Of a stretch of DNA of 64,000 nucleotides, positions 22,633 through 33,281 are shown piece after piece (position 1 is the stretch's first letter; each line of letters begins with the position of its first letter). Under the pieces are notes generated by a model that was given only the letters and a program-made list of their open reading frames with translations, made no database searches and was not told where the DNA came from. The DNA is from Arthrinium phaeospermum (Eukaryota > Ascomycota > Sordariomycetes > Amphisphaeriales > Apiosporaceae), in assembly GCA_006503535.1 (NCBI GenBank), contig QYRS01000011.1:1984001-2048000 (forward strand), read 5' to 3'. The position numbers and the translations under genes are program-made.

Positions 22633-22942
22633 TCCTCGACATTTGTCTGTTTGCTATATATCGAGAGACGAAAGCCCATGGGGGAAAGGGAAATAGATGG
22701 CGTGTCTTGATACTACACTGCGAAGCAATAATTCTGTCACCAAAAGCACTACCACCAGTATTCATATTTCAGGAGTTCACCTTAGACACACTTGGTATAA
22801 TTGTAATGAAACAGTTCTAGGATTTTCGACATTATTCATTTGACATATCCCTAATGATAATGCCCAAAGCTCTGAGCTCAACCCCCTTTGCCACGAAAAG
22901 TGAGCCGGCTAAAAACAACTAAATGCATGCAAGCATATGTAT
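22633..22942. other. Short convergent intergenic stretch
   Basis: AT-rich 3' flank between two convergent genes; no feature seen. Confidence 0.4.
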
Positions 22943-23920
22943 TTAGCCACACGTGTACACCGGCGTCTCCGTATGCCAATAAGCATACAAATTCCTGTTC
23001 CCCTTGCGGTCCACCCTGGTCCGCCGCCGCTTCTCCTCCGTCTGCGCCTTCTCCTGGTGCCGCAGCTGCGTCGCCAGGAGGGCGCGCTGCTGCGCCGCGG
23101 GCAGGTGGAGCAGGGTGCGGCGGTCGCCGGCGCTCAGGCTGGACAGCTGGTGGGTTACCGTGGCCCGCTCCCGCTTTTCGCGTTTGGATAGGGCCTGGCT
23201 GTTGTTGTTGTGTTGGGAGTCCGAGTCGGAACCATCCCCCTTTTCATTCGCGTCGGGCTCTGCTTGGGGGTACTCGAGCTGCGAGGCCAGGGGTTTTCGT
23301 GTCCGGCGGCGGAAGTGCTGGGTGAGTGAGGGGCCGGTCTGGCCTGGTGATGATTGTCGCGATATGATCTTACCCGAAGGCAATCGAAGCGAGTCTTCGT
23401 CGGCTAGTATTGGCTTCGCATGGCCTAAGATGGTCGTTGCTGACTTCGAGTCTTCTTGGACACCCTCTTCCTCCACATCGCCATCCTCGTTCTCCTCTTC
23501 CGGCTCCGAGAAGTCGTATAACTCCGAGAATTCGGAGTCATTTGATACGTCGAACCGGCAGTGGCCTTTCCCGGTCATGTGTTGTTGCACGGCCTGTACG
23601 GTAGCTCTCGTCGTCCCGCATTGTATGCACTCCCGGTACTCGGAGATAACGAGATGCAAATACTTGAAAAGAGTTTCGAGGTCGACGACTAAGCTCTTTT
23701 GATACGGCACAAAGAGCCCGTGCGACTTTTGCATGTGTGTGACGCTGTCCGAGAAGCTAGGAAAGGAGTTGGGGCAGAAGAGGCATTGTCCGGGTGTGAA
23801 TGATGGGCGCATGGCGGCGTGGAGGGAGTCGGTTAGGACTTTCGAGCTGGTTTCAGGGCTCGAGGAGAGGCTCATGGTGGTGGCGGTGGTTGCAGTCGTT
23901 GCAGTTGCCGTTAGTGGCAT
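22943..23920 (-). CDS. Rei1/ZNF622-like C2H2 protein, N-terminal finger missing
   Basis: Single exon of 325 aa. Residues 46-67 form a C2H2 finger (CLFCPNSFPSFSDSVTHMQKSH) followed by GLFVPYQKSLVVDLETLF, the linker typical of Rei1. A second finger (ECIQCGTTRATVQAVQQHM, ending GKGHC) completes the zf-C2H2_2 pair. Rei1/ZNF622 proteins are cytoplasmic pre-60S factors that help release Arx1 and test the peptide exit tunnel. Canonical Rei1 (~390-450 aa) begins with another C2H2 finger ending DWHRYNLKR-like; here it is absent. A minus-strand TATA box at ~24068-24074 supports initiation at ATG 23920, so the truncation appears genuine. The C-terminus keeps a basic RRRTRVDRKGNRNLYAYW segment. Probably a divergent paralogue rather than the essential copy. 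Confidence 0.82.
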   Translation of the reverse strand: MPLTATATTATTATTMSLSSSPETSSKVLTDSLHAAMRPSFTPGQCLFCPNSFPSFSDSVTHMQKSHGLFVPYQKSLVVDLETLFKYLHLVISEYRECIQCGTTRATVQAVQQHMTGKGHCRFDVSNDSEFSELYDFSEPEEENEDGDVEEEGVQEDSKSATTILGHAKPILADEDSLRLPSGKIISRQSSPGQTGPSLTQHFRRRTRKPLASQLEYPQAEPDANEKGDGSDSDSQHNNNSQALSKREKRERATVTHQLSSLSAGDRRTLLHLPAAQQRALLATQLRHQEKAQTEEKRRRTRVDRKGNRNLYAYWHTETPVYTCG

Positions 23921-24689
23921 TAATTGGGCCTGGTTGGAAGCGGTTGTTGTTTCTGGGGGAAGCTTGCTCAGGGGTAGAACTTTGTAGTCTGTTGGACTAG
24001 CTAGACCGATTGGATTGGCTTGAATATGATGGAAACAAATCGAATTGGATTGAAGTTCTATCTGTTTTTATATAAGTTCCATTACTTGACCAGATCTTGA
24101 CTTGGTCTTTCTTTCTACATCGTATTGGAATCTGCCCAGAGTCTGTCTGGGTGTTACCAGCAGCGGCCGAGACTCAAGTCCGAAGCCCGACTACTGCGCT
24201 AAACCAACGCTACCAGGCCACTGGAACGAAAGACCCACTATATCGCACCAATCAAACGACCGGTCAGTTTGACGAGGTATGATTCATAATGACCAGCGAC
24301 GAAATCAGCGTCAATGCGGCCTTTCACGGTCCTGCAGCAACTATGATAACAAAGGAGCCCTTTTCGACTGCCAAAAGTTGAAAACAAATGAAATAAACAT
24401 GCGGAGATTAACTCCATAGACAAGCATGGATTAGTTGGAATAATATTAACCTGACAACTAATTAATGTAGCTCAGTAGAGTCAGGTGGCATCAGCTGGCG
24501 GCAGCTGCCGCTTCCAATGGTGTAAGTCGGTTGAGTGAGGAGGGGTCGGTTGGCATTGAGCTTAAGCCGAGCTTGAAACAACCGTAGTTGGCAGCCAATT
24601 TATGACTGCAGTGACTGGGTGCCATTAAAAGATGTAGTATCATCTTCTGCTTCCCGAGTAGAATCGCGTCTGCGAATGTCAAACTCACA
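23921..24689. promoter_or_regulatory. Divergent upstream region, TATA box for the Rei1-like gene
   Basis: TTATATA (minus-strand TATATAA) at about 24068-24074, ~150 bp before the Rei1-like start. The remaining ~600 bp precede the inositol-monophosphatase-family gene; no other gene seen. Confidence 0.5.
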
Positions 24690-25674
24690 ATGGCAGGACT
24701 AGATCTGGCCGCCATTCGCACATATTTGATTGAGGTGGCCAAGGAGGCTGGCCACATGATTCTCCAAGCCAGCCAGTCCCAATTGAAAACGACGGCCAAG
24801 ATGAACAGCAAGTTCAGCGCACAATGGTCGCATCTGCCTAATCTATTGACATTATCTTTTAGGTACCGATATCGTCACAGAAACAGACAAGGAGGTCGAG
24901 TCCTTCATCTCGCAGCGACTGCGGGAGAAGTACCCAACCTTTGACTTCCTGGGCGAGGAATCCCACATGGCCGGCCAAAAGATCCGCGACGCCGTCCCGA
25001 CCTTCGTCGTCGACCCCATCGACGGCACCTCCAACCTCGTCCACCACCTGCCCGACGTCTGCGTCAGCCTCGGCCTCGTCTCGGCCGGCCGCCCGGTCGT
25101 CGGCGTCGTCTACAACCCCTTCGACGACGAGCTCTGGGCCGGGTTCCAGGGCGGCGGCGCCTACGTCCAGAAGCGCGACGGGCCGGCCCGGACCCTGCCC
25201 CTCTACGCGCCCCCTTTCGAAGAGGAGGCGTCGGAAGGCGGGGGCGGGGGAGGCGGTTATCTCACAGGGGCCTGCATCGGCGTGGACTGGGGCAGCGACC
25301 GCGAGGGCCCCGAGTTCGCGCTGAACCTCCAGGTCTTCACGACGCTGGCGCGCACCCGGCGCACGGGCGGCCGGTTCGTCAACTCGCTGCGCTGCGTCGG
25401 GTCCGCCGCCCTGGCGATCTGCCGCGTCGCCGCGGGGCAGCAGGACATGTTCTGGGAGTGCGGCTGCTGGGCCTGGGACGTCGCGGCGGCCTGGTGCATC
25501 CTCGCGGAGGCGGGCGGGGTCATGGTCGACGGGGGCGTGCCGGGGAATTGGGAGCCGCCCGTCGACAACCGTCGTTACCTCGCGGTCCGGCCGGCGTCGG
25601 CGGGGCAGAGGGAGGCGGTGGAGGAGTTTTGGTCGGTGCTGGGGGATGGGCGGTCGGGGTATGGGCCGCCATAG
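24690..25674 (+). CDS. Inositol-monophosphatase-family phosphatase with a GC-AG intron
   Basis: Exons 24690-24807 and 24863-25674 (309 aa). No GT donor gives the right frame; GCAAGT at 24808 with TTTTAG at 24862 does, producing KMNSTDIVTETDKEVESF, the exact family pattern. Metal-binding motifs are intact: GEES, VDPIDGTSNLVHHLPDVCVSLGL (motif 1) and WDVAAAWCILAEAGG (motif 2). The fold removes phosphate from inositol monophosphates or related small phosphates with Mg2+. Fungal relatives include the quinate-cluster protein QutG, so the substrate is open. A poly-Gly insert around residues ~190-196 and unusually high GC in exon 2 are the only oddities. No quinate-pathway neighbours are present. 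Single intron near the N-terminus. Confidence 0.92.
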
Positions 25675-26608
25675 TTTGGAGGGAGAGGAGAATGAGTGCC
25701 AGCATGTATCATTCACGTGATCTTGATGCTGTGATTAGCCCGGCATTCACTGTGTTTGGCTTTGTCGGGTAAGCTCCATGCATCAATCTTCATCACAATG
25801 AACGCAAGTTTCCGAGGCCTCATTGCTTGGTGTGATGTTGAAGCCATTGCCAAGTCCCTTCGGGGTCCTAGCGGAGGCTCTGCTCGTACTTGGTCAGTCC
25901 GATGTCTCAAACCGGGCGGGCGGGCTCTTGAAGTCAAAAGAAATCAGACGAACTTACCACCACATGTTTCTAGATCTCTGAAACACTTGTTTTACCACAA
26001 TACCCAGGGACACATTTAATAGCGTTCAGTTGACAGCTATCGGCCGAATGGATCATCTCCATTCCGCATTCCCTCGTTACGTGACCGAGCCTGCTTCTGG
26101 AACCACCAGCAGTGGAACCATCCACCACGCATCCGATAGCCAAGACCGAAGCTTCCCGTACGCGTCTTCGTATGGTTCTGAGAACCAGTGGGACAGGGTT
26201 TCAGGGGACGGATCAGACTAGTCTGCCCGCACGTGGATGATAAGTCATCTCACGATATCAAAGGTGAGCCGACTCGGGGTATCATCCGGCCCAAGTGGAG
26301 CGTATTCGGTTTCCAATGTCCTATTCCCAGGAGATCGCCGATCACTGTATTCATAGTGTGAGCAAAGAAGGTACAGAGAGTTGTCACATGAATGAAAGTA
26401 GGGAATTGGTGATTCGGTGCGTTAGATGAGCTGAAAGGTCACGGTATACGAGATTGTCGTGTTTGTCAAGACATTCATATAAATTGGCCCTAATCGGCTC
26501 AACACCGAGATTATTCAGCACACGATTGCCTCCCCAAGCACAGAAACCCCTTTCGACTACCAAATCCAACTTGTTTAGACATCTGATACATTTGACCTTG
26601 CAATAAAC
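25675..26608 (+). promoter_or_regulatory. Intergenic and promoter of the methyltransferase-like gene
   Basis: TATAAA at 26478-26483, ~125 bp before ATG 26609. The rest shows no gene; a 63-codon frame at 26030-26221 lacks support. Confidence 0.45.
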
Positions 26609-28149
26609 ATGTCTTCATCTTACACCCAGTATATCCCCAGTCTGGACGAGATCGAGCCCCTCGTCACCGAGATCAACGCCAGCTACCATGCCTACATGCG
26701 GGCCACCTCTGCCTCCCCCAGCAGCGACTCGAGCCAAGAGGACGAGCACGCCCTCCTGGAGCAGGCCGCCGCTCTGGGGAAAGCCGCCCGGCAGCTGCGG
26801 GCCCTGGTGGCCGACCCCAACGACTGGATGATCGAGGCCTGCTGGTCCTACCTCGACGTCGCGGCGCTCTCGTCCGTGATCTCGATGAAGATCCCCGGCC
26901 TAATCCCGGCGGACGGCAGCGCCACCGCCGAGGAGCTGTCCAAGGCGACGGGCGCCTCGGCTGATATCATCAGTATTTACAGTCCCACCCACCCTTCAAT
27001 ATTATATTGATTCCGTTGGCTAACACACAGGCAAACAGTGCGGGTCATGCGCCAATGTGGGCACCGCTCCATCTTCAAGGAAACGGCCCCGGGCCGTTAT
27101 GAGCATAATCACCACTCGCGCCGGCTACTCGACCCGCACTTCTGTGCTTTCATGGACTACATGTAAGTAATGGGATCCTGAATTTCTTTGGCAACGAGTT
27201 TCGTGCCGCTGGGACTAATCACATGCCATTAGTGCGGACGATGGAATGTTGACCGGGGCCTACCTGACCCGGAACCTGGCCAAGACCAACTTCCACGTCG
27301 GCCCCGACAACACCACCACCGCGTTTTGCGACGCCTTCAAGAGTGAGCCTCCCATTCCCACAGTGCTTCCCTCCGTGCATTCCTCGATTAACCCTCTCGC
27401 CAGCCCGCGTCCCCATCTACGAATACTACGGCACCGTCGACGCCCCGCGCGGCGAGCGCTTCTCCCAGGGCATGGTGGGCTACTTCGAAGCGACCGAGCG
27501 GCCGATCGAGACGCTGTTCCCGCACTTCGCGCAGCTGCCCGCCGGCTCGACCATTGTCGACATCGGGGCCGCGACGGGCGCCAACGCCATCCGGCTCATC
27601 ACGCTGTACCCGCAGCTCCGCTGCGTCGTGCAGGACTACGGCGACATCGTCGCGGCCGCGGCGCGCGCGGCCGCGACGCTGCCCAAGTCGGTCTACGACC
27701 GCGTCGTCTGGGACGGGTACGATTACTACACGCCGCAGACGCAGAGGGGGGCGGCGGTTTATTTGATGAGTCATATTCTCAACGGGAATACGGATGAGTT
27801 AGTTTTCCCTCCCTCCCCAATGACACATTACACGTCCGGGCCAAGACTAACAGTACATGCCAACACCCACAGCAAATGCGTCAAGATGTTCCAGAACGTC
27901 GTCCACGGCATGACGCCCGGCGTCTCGACCCTGCTGATCCTCGACTGGGTGGACCCGCCCTCGTTCGGCGAGGACCGCCCCCGCGTCTTCGACTCGCTCG
28001 ACCTGCACATGATCGCGCAGACCAACGTGTACTCGCGCAGCCTGGCGCGGTGGGACGCCATGCTGAAGCGGGCGGACCCGCGGTTGGTGCGGTACTACAC
28101 CAAGGTCGAGGACAACGGGTGCGCGGCGCTGGCGGTGCGGTTGGAGTGA
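26609..28149 (+). CDS. Class II O-methyltransferase-like protein, catalytic His replaced
   Basis: Five exons: 26609-26972, 27039-27162, 27233-27342, 27404-27797 and 27873-28149 (422 aa), introns 61-75 nt. Helical dimerisation domain at ~20-190 includes IIMRVMRQCGHRSIFKETAPG. The SAM-binding glycine motif is VDIGAATGANAI (251-262), with the acidic VVQDYGD after strand 2. In this family the general-base His sits in I-L-H-D/N-W; here the aligned residues (324-328) are I-L-N-G-N, so His is replaced by Asn326 and Trp by Asn328. The rest of the motif (TDDKCVKMFQNV) is normal. SAM may still bind, but ordinary phenol O-methylation is doubtful. OMT folds that lost this His are known to act as pericyclases or scaffold proteins. 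It is the outermost gene of the putative metabolite cluster and is convergent with the A-T-C enzyme. Confidence 0.9.
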
Positions 28150-28763
28150 GGGGAGAGATGGGGGTGCTATCGTTGGGTTACGACGTGCTTTTGCTTACTG
28201 CATTTTCCTTTTTCTCTGTTCTTTTTCGTGTGTATCAGATAGAATGAATGCTAGGCCAGACCAGCAAAAGTGCCGATGAAGATGATCCCTGCGAGCAGCT
28301 TCGATCGATTGCTACATGTTCCGTCGATCGTGAATGGAGCTCGGCGTCGGCTCGAATTGGATGTCTAACGTATGGAATGAGCAATTTCAAAAAGAAATTT
28401 GAAACACGCTTCTAAATATTTTTTATGTCGTTTTTACGATTCTTCTTTCATTTTATACGAATATGTTACAAATGCGACTTTCGGTGGTTTTTGGTTGTGA
28501 TGGTTGGTGCGCAGCTAGGATGTTGACCTTAAAAGCTCGGCTGCCCGTTCAGCGTGATGTACTATCCGCGCTCGCCAGCATGCCAGGGGTCGAGGGCCAA
28601 GTCCACCGCGTGCCGACGCCCAGCGGGGCGTTGTAGCAGCATAATCAGCCAGCAGACGACCCGGAGGGAAGAAAAAAAGGGGCCCCAGGAAGAAGGCCCC
28701 CTCCATACTTCTATACGTCATCCCATGTCAACTGTCAGCAAATCAACGAGCTTCCCGCCACTA
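28150..28763. other. Convergent intergenic region
   Basis: 3' flanks of two convergent genes; T-rich stretches at 28410-28460. No gene seen. Confidence 0.4.
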
Positions 28764-31700
28764 CTAGGAGTTTTCAGCATCTCCCAACCTGACCAAATCC
28801 ACCAACGACCCGACCTCCGCCTCCCAACCCGCCTTACTGGTAAGCCGCCCGACAACGACCCCGACATCGCGAATGAACCGCGCCGCCTCCGCGCGCGAGT
28901 AGTTGGCCACGTCCCAGCGCAGCGAGCAGCCGAACGTCGTCGCGGCGCGCGGCCCGCCGACGCCGACGCCGACGCCGGCCACCACCACCAGCCCCGCCGC
29001 GCACCGGATGGCGACGCGCGCCACCCGCAGCCGCGCGTAGTCGCCCAGCAGGCCGGGGACCCAGGTCAGGAACTGGGCGCGGTGGACATCGAGCCACATC
29101 TCGGCGTTCTCGGAGTGCTCGAGGCCCGCCAGCACCCGCCGCAGCGGCGCGTGGCAGTGGCGCGTCAGTTGGGCCTGGTCGGCCTGCAGGCGCGCGAGGA
29201 GATCCAGGGCGGACTCGCGGCGCGGCACGGCGTGGAGGTTGCAGACGCCCTCCATGACGGGGCCGTTGACGTCGGCGGCGTCGAAAAGGGTCGAGGGCGA
29301 GACGACGGCGGCGGCCAGGCTGTCCGGGACGAAGGGGAAGGAGCCGCGGCCGGCTTCGAAGTTGTGGAAGAGGGCGTGGGTGTGGCCGGTGCGGCTTACG
29401 TTGACGACGGCCATGGCGGCCTTGAGCACCGTCGCCGCGTCGAGGCCGGGGAGCCGGCGCTTGAGGTCCGGCAGGCCGGGGGCGTCGAACTGGTAGTCGA
29501 GGCCGTCGGGCGACTCCTCGATGGCGCGCCGGGGCGCGCGGGCGGGCGGGTAGAGGGCGGCCCTGTGCTCGTGCAGGCCTTCGAGGCGGCGGACGTGGTA
29601 TTCCACCGACAAGCTGGCCAGTGGAGAGTGACGAAGCGCCTGGAACGACTCGGCCCAGGTTCCGAAATCTCCGTGCGCTGCAAGCGGCCGGGTTGGATGG
29701 TCCAGGGCGAGTTCCAGGTCGGAGAGGAATAATCGCAGGGACGAGGCATCTTGGACTACATGATGAACTGTGTGTACAAAGTCTCCAAATCAGTTATCGG
29801 GCGGTAAGTAGGACATGGCGTCGCCACGAGCTTGGATGAGAAACGTACCGTAGAAGACCATGGCTGCAGAGTCTGTTTCTTCCAGCCGCATGATGACGGC
29901 GTGGAAGAGAGGGCCCGGCATTCGGGAATGATGGCGATGAGGATAGTCCACTGCGAAGTTCTCCAGGTCGGCCCCCTCTGTTAGGGGCGATCCGATGGTG
30001 ATGCATTTGTTCCACAGCACATCAGTGGGCGCGAGCGTGACATAGAACCCCGACTTTTCTTCCGACTCTACGAACAGCGACGTGAGAACCGGGTTGTTGG
30101 CCAAAGCTGCACATAGAGCCGTCTTGAGCGCCTAAAACGGGACGAGGTAGGTTAGCGTGGTACTTATCGTATGTCTGGGATCGGAACTGTACTCGCCGGG
30201 ATCGTGGCCTTGGTGGTCTGGACAGCTATGGCGAAGTTCCAAGTATCGATGATGTGGGAGTCGAGCAGGACCTGCATGTAATCGTGCAAAGGAATCACAG
30301 CTGTAACATCGTCGGGCCATTGGAAGCCCTGTTGGTTGACCACGTCGGCAACCGCGGATGCAAGCTTCTGGCCCTCATCGACGCTGTGGCAGATCGAGGC
30401 GAAGGAAGCGGGCGAGAAAGGCTCCGTCTCTTTCTTCCGACTATGGGTGCCAGCGATGCGTTCTTTGAGCAGCAGCACTTGGGATTCAATGGTCTGATGG
30501 TCCGCCATGTCGCGTATGGACAAGTCCACGCCCATCGACTTGCGCATTTGATCTCTCACCCGCATCAGAGCTATGCTGTCCGCAAAGAACGTTGCGGGGT
30601 CGGTCTTGTCGATGTCAGCCGCCTCGATCCCGGTCGCCTTCCTGTACGCCTGCAGCAGACCCGTCTCCAGACCGGACAACTTGGCCTTGTCGTCGCGTCT
30701 GTCCTGGTCTCGGACATACTTGAGGCAGAGACTGGACAATACGCCCTTTTGGACCTTGCCAGAAGACGTCCGGGGATAATCGTCGAGGTCCAAGTCCCGC
30801 AGCCGCAAGACCTCAACGGGCGCGCACTTCGTGCCCATTTCTCGGACAATGGCCGTACGCACCTCTTCCGCCGACGACTTGGCCGCGTTCTCGCGTACCA
30901 CGACTGGCACCTGGCCCGCCAGTTCGTCCGCTACGCCGACGACTTGGACCGACTCGGCGCAGGCGTGCTGGACGACGGCCTCGATGGCGGCCGGCGAAAT
31001 CTTGGCGCCTCCCCGGTTGATCATGTCTTTGTATCGGCCCGTGATGGCCACCCGACCGTCTTCCAACATGGTGGCTTGGTCGCCGGTGGCGAACCACAGA
31101 CGACCCGTAGCAACGTCCTCGTAGAACGGGCTGGCGTCAGTGCCCCCCGTCGCCTTGTCGTCGTCGCTGGCCAAGTACCCTGGGACAAGGCCAGGCCCGC
31201 TTTGGTGCAGCTCGCCAACCTGCCCCAACGGCAAGGGCTCGGCGGAGCCCGGGACGCAGATCTTGACCGAAGCACCCGGAGACGGACGGCCGCTCGTGAC
31301 GATCCCACCTTCGTGGATGAACTGCTCGGGAGCGCCCGGGGCAGACCAGACCGGGCTGCCTTCGGTCATGCCGAAGCCCGTGGAGACTTTGGCACTGCCC
31401 AGGCCATGGACGACGTATAGGAGGTCGTCAGGGGTGATGTAAGCGCCCGCGAGGCAGACGTCCTGCAAGCAGAGTCGAGGTGGAGTAGAACAATCCCTTA
31501 GCGCCTCGGCAAATCTATGCAGGGTGGTGGGGACGAGCATGGTGTGGGTGACTCTCTCGGCTACCATGGCCTCGAGGACTCTCTCGGGATGGAAGCGGGG
31601 ACTGGGATAGACGACGGCGCCGCCGTTCATCATGAAGTGCAGGGTGAAAAAGTAGCCGGCGGCATGGTTGTTCGGAAGGACCGCGCAGAAGACGTGGGAC

Positions 31701-32452
31701 TCGGATCGCCCCCCGAGCGAGAGGTTCTGGCAGAAGGCGTTGAGCGTCTTGCTGTTGTGCAGTGCACCCTTGGGCCGCGAGGTGGTGCCGCTGGTGAAGA
31801 GGATAGTGACGGTGCGGTCGGCTGAGTCGGACAAAGTGGACTCCTTCATTTCCAGGGGGGTGTCCATGTCACCAGTAGAACGCTTCTCCACGAGCAGGCT
31901 CTGCAACGACTCCCAGTTAAGGACGCCCTCCGAGGAGGTCCCAGCAACCAGCTTGGTTGGAACCACGGGTACTTGGTGGCTGATTGCATCAAACCTTTCG
32001 GCTAGTGCAACGTCGTCGATGACCACGACTTGGGGGTTCACAAGACGAAGGACATGGACGGCTTCTTCTTGGTTGAGGAGTGAGTCGGGATGAAGTGGCA
32101 CAAAGGTGCAACCGAGCTTGTGGGCTACCCAAAGAGACAAGACGAATTCGACCTTATTGTACAAGTAAGTGACGACGACGTCTCCTTTCCCCACCTTGCG
32201 GTTGCCAAGACTCTCGGCGAACCGATCGACGGCAGCACCTAGTGTGTGGTAGGACCAACGAAGATACGCCGAAGAGTTGCTGGTGGTTTCCATGTTGTCG
32301 AACCCATAAAGGCCGCGAGGCTGATCAAGACTGGCCACGGCGAGTTTCTCACCGAACACTTGCGCCGAAGTCTCGAGTCTCGACCATATAGGGGGCTCTG
32401 CTGGACAGGGGTCGCCAGAGCCCTGGCTCTTGGCGGATGGATTGAGCCCCAT
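28764..32452 (-). CDS. NRPS-like enzyme, adenylation-thiolation-condensation (A-T-C)
   Basis: Exons 32452-30197, 30131-29849 and 29767-28764 (1180 aa). A domain ~30-580: TILFTSGTTSRPKGAL (219-231), GFGMTEG, WFATGD, GRYKDMINRGGAKIS and catalytic Lys566 in RTSSGKVQKG; it resembles acyl-CoA ligases more than amino-acid A domains. T domain ~598-665 with Ser626 in FFADSIAL for 4'-phosphopantetheine. C domain ~690-1180 with HHVVQDA (His849), a variant of HHxxxDG. There is no second A domain, reductase or thioesterase, so the C domain probably joins the loaded acyl group to a free amine or alcohol. Intron 2 (29768-29848) is clear. Intron 1 ends at 30132, but no GT donor fits the frame well; a GC donor at 30196 (GCGAGT) is my choice, a GTTCCG donor the alternative. 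Start ATG 32452 lies ~110 bp from a minus-strand TATAAA. Confidence 0.9.
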
Positions 32453-33281
32453 GGTCTGTGGAGGAAGATGGAATCGAGAAGCGAATCGCGTCAGCTGCTT
32501 GGAAGGGACGGGGTCTCTGGTACGGAACAGTCGGAGCGGTAGCGGCAAAGTATCGTACCTTTATACTGCTAGTATTCAAGGTAAGAAAAAGGCATCATGC
32601 GCCATATCTCTAAACTCGCAATAAATTACCCATCGCAATCATCTGCCCTTTGCGAAGAATGCACCTCCAGTCAAGCTCAACCAATCAAGCAGGGCTAGGC
32701 CGCAGTTGGCTTATGTTTGGTTGGTTACACGCAACCAGAAGTCGATGGCATTGGTGAGTTTCTTCTTTTTGATGTTATATATTTGAGGGTAACATGATAT
32801 CTACAAATCTATTGCTTTTGCTTCTACTGGCTGGTATCGAAACCGAGAATCCCGACAGACCACGAAAACAAAAGGAAAGAGATGGGAAACAAGGGAAATA
32901 AAAGGTGGGTATCATGCACCATCTGTCATGCCCTCGTAAAGAGTAGCCAATGAAGCGCAAGCACGGCATACATAAGAAAATCAAATTCCTCTCAGCAGAT
33001 CAATAATGCCTCCATCATTGCAAGCCGAGGTGTGTCTCATTGGCTTCGTCAAGGTGGTTCGGCCGAAGTTTCCTTCCCTTTCATGATAGTTTTATGCTGT
33101 CATCAATAGTCCAACGCCGCACGATGATCCAGGCATATGGCGTTCCACATGGCCCCTTTTCGCCCAACCCAAGTCGTCTCCTAGAGGTTGATGATAAAAA
33201 CAGATGTTTTTCTTGTAGACAGAGCGAAACCGCCAGTTCGCATAACACTACCGCTGCTTGTTCTTGAAACATTCGGCGACA
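32453..33281. promoter_or_regulatory. Bidirectional promoter between A-T-C enzyme and flavin monooxygenase
   Basis: 829-bp divergent intergenic region. A minus-strand TATAAA lies at 32560-32565 for the A-T-C gene. Shared control of the two genes is likely but no specific operator was recognised. Confidence 0.6.

Noticed and set aside
28554..31420. Long plus-strand frames (392 and 388 codons) opposite the A-T-C enzyme
   Set aside because: Antisense shadows of a GC3-rich gene; the minus strand carries all conserved motifs.
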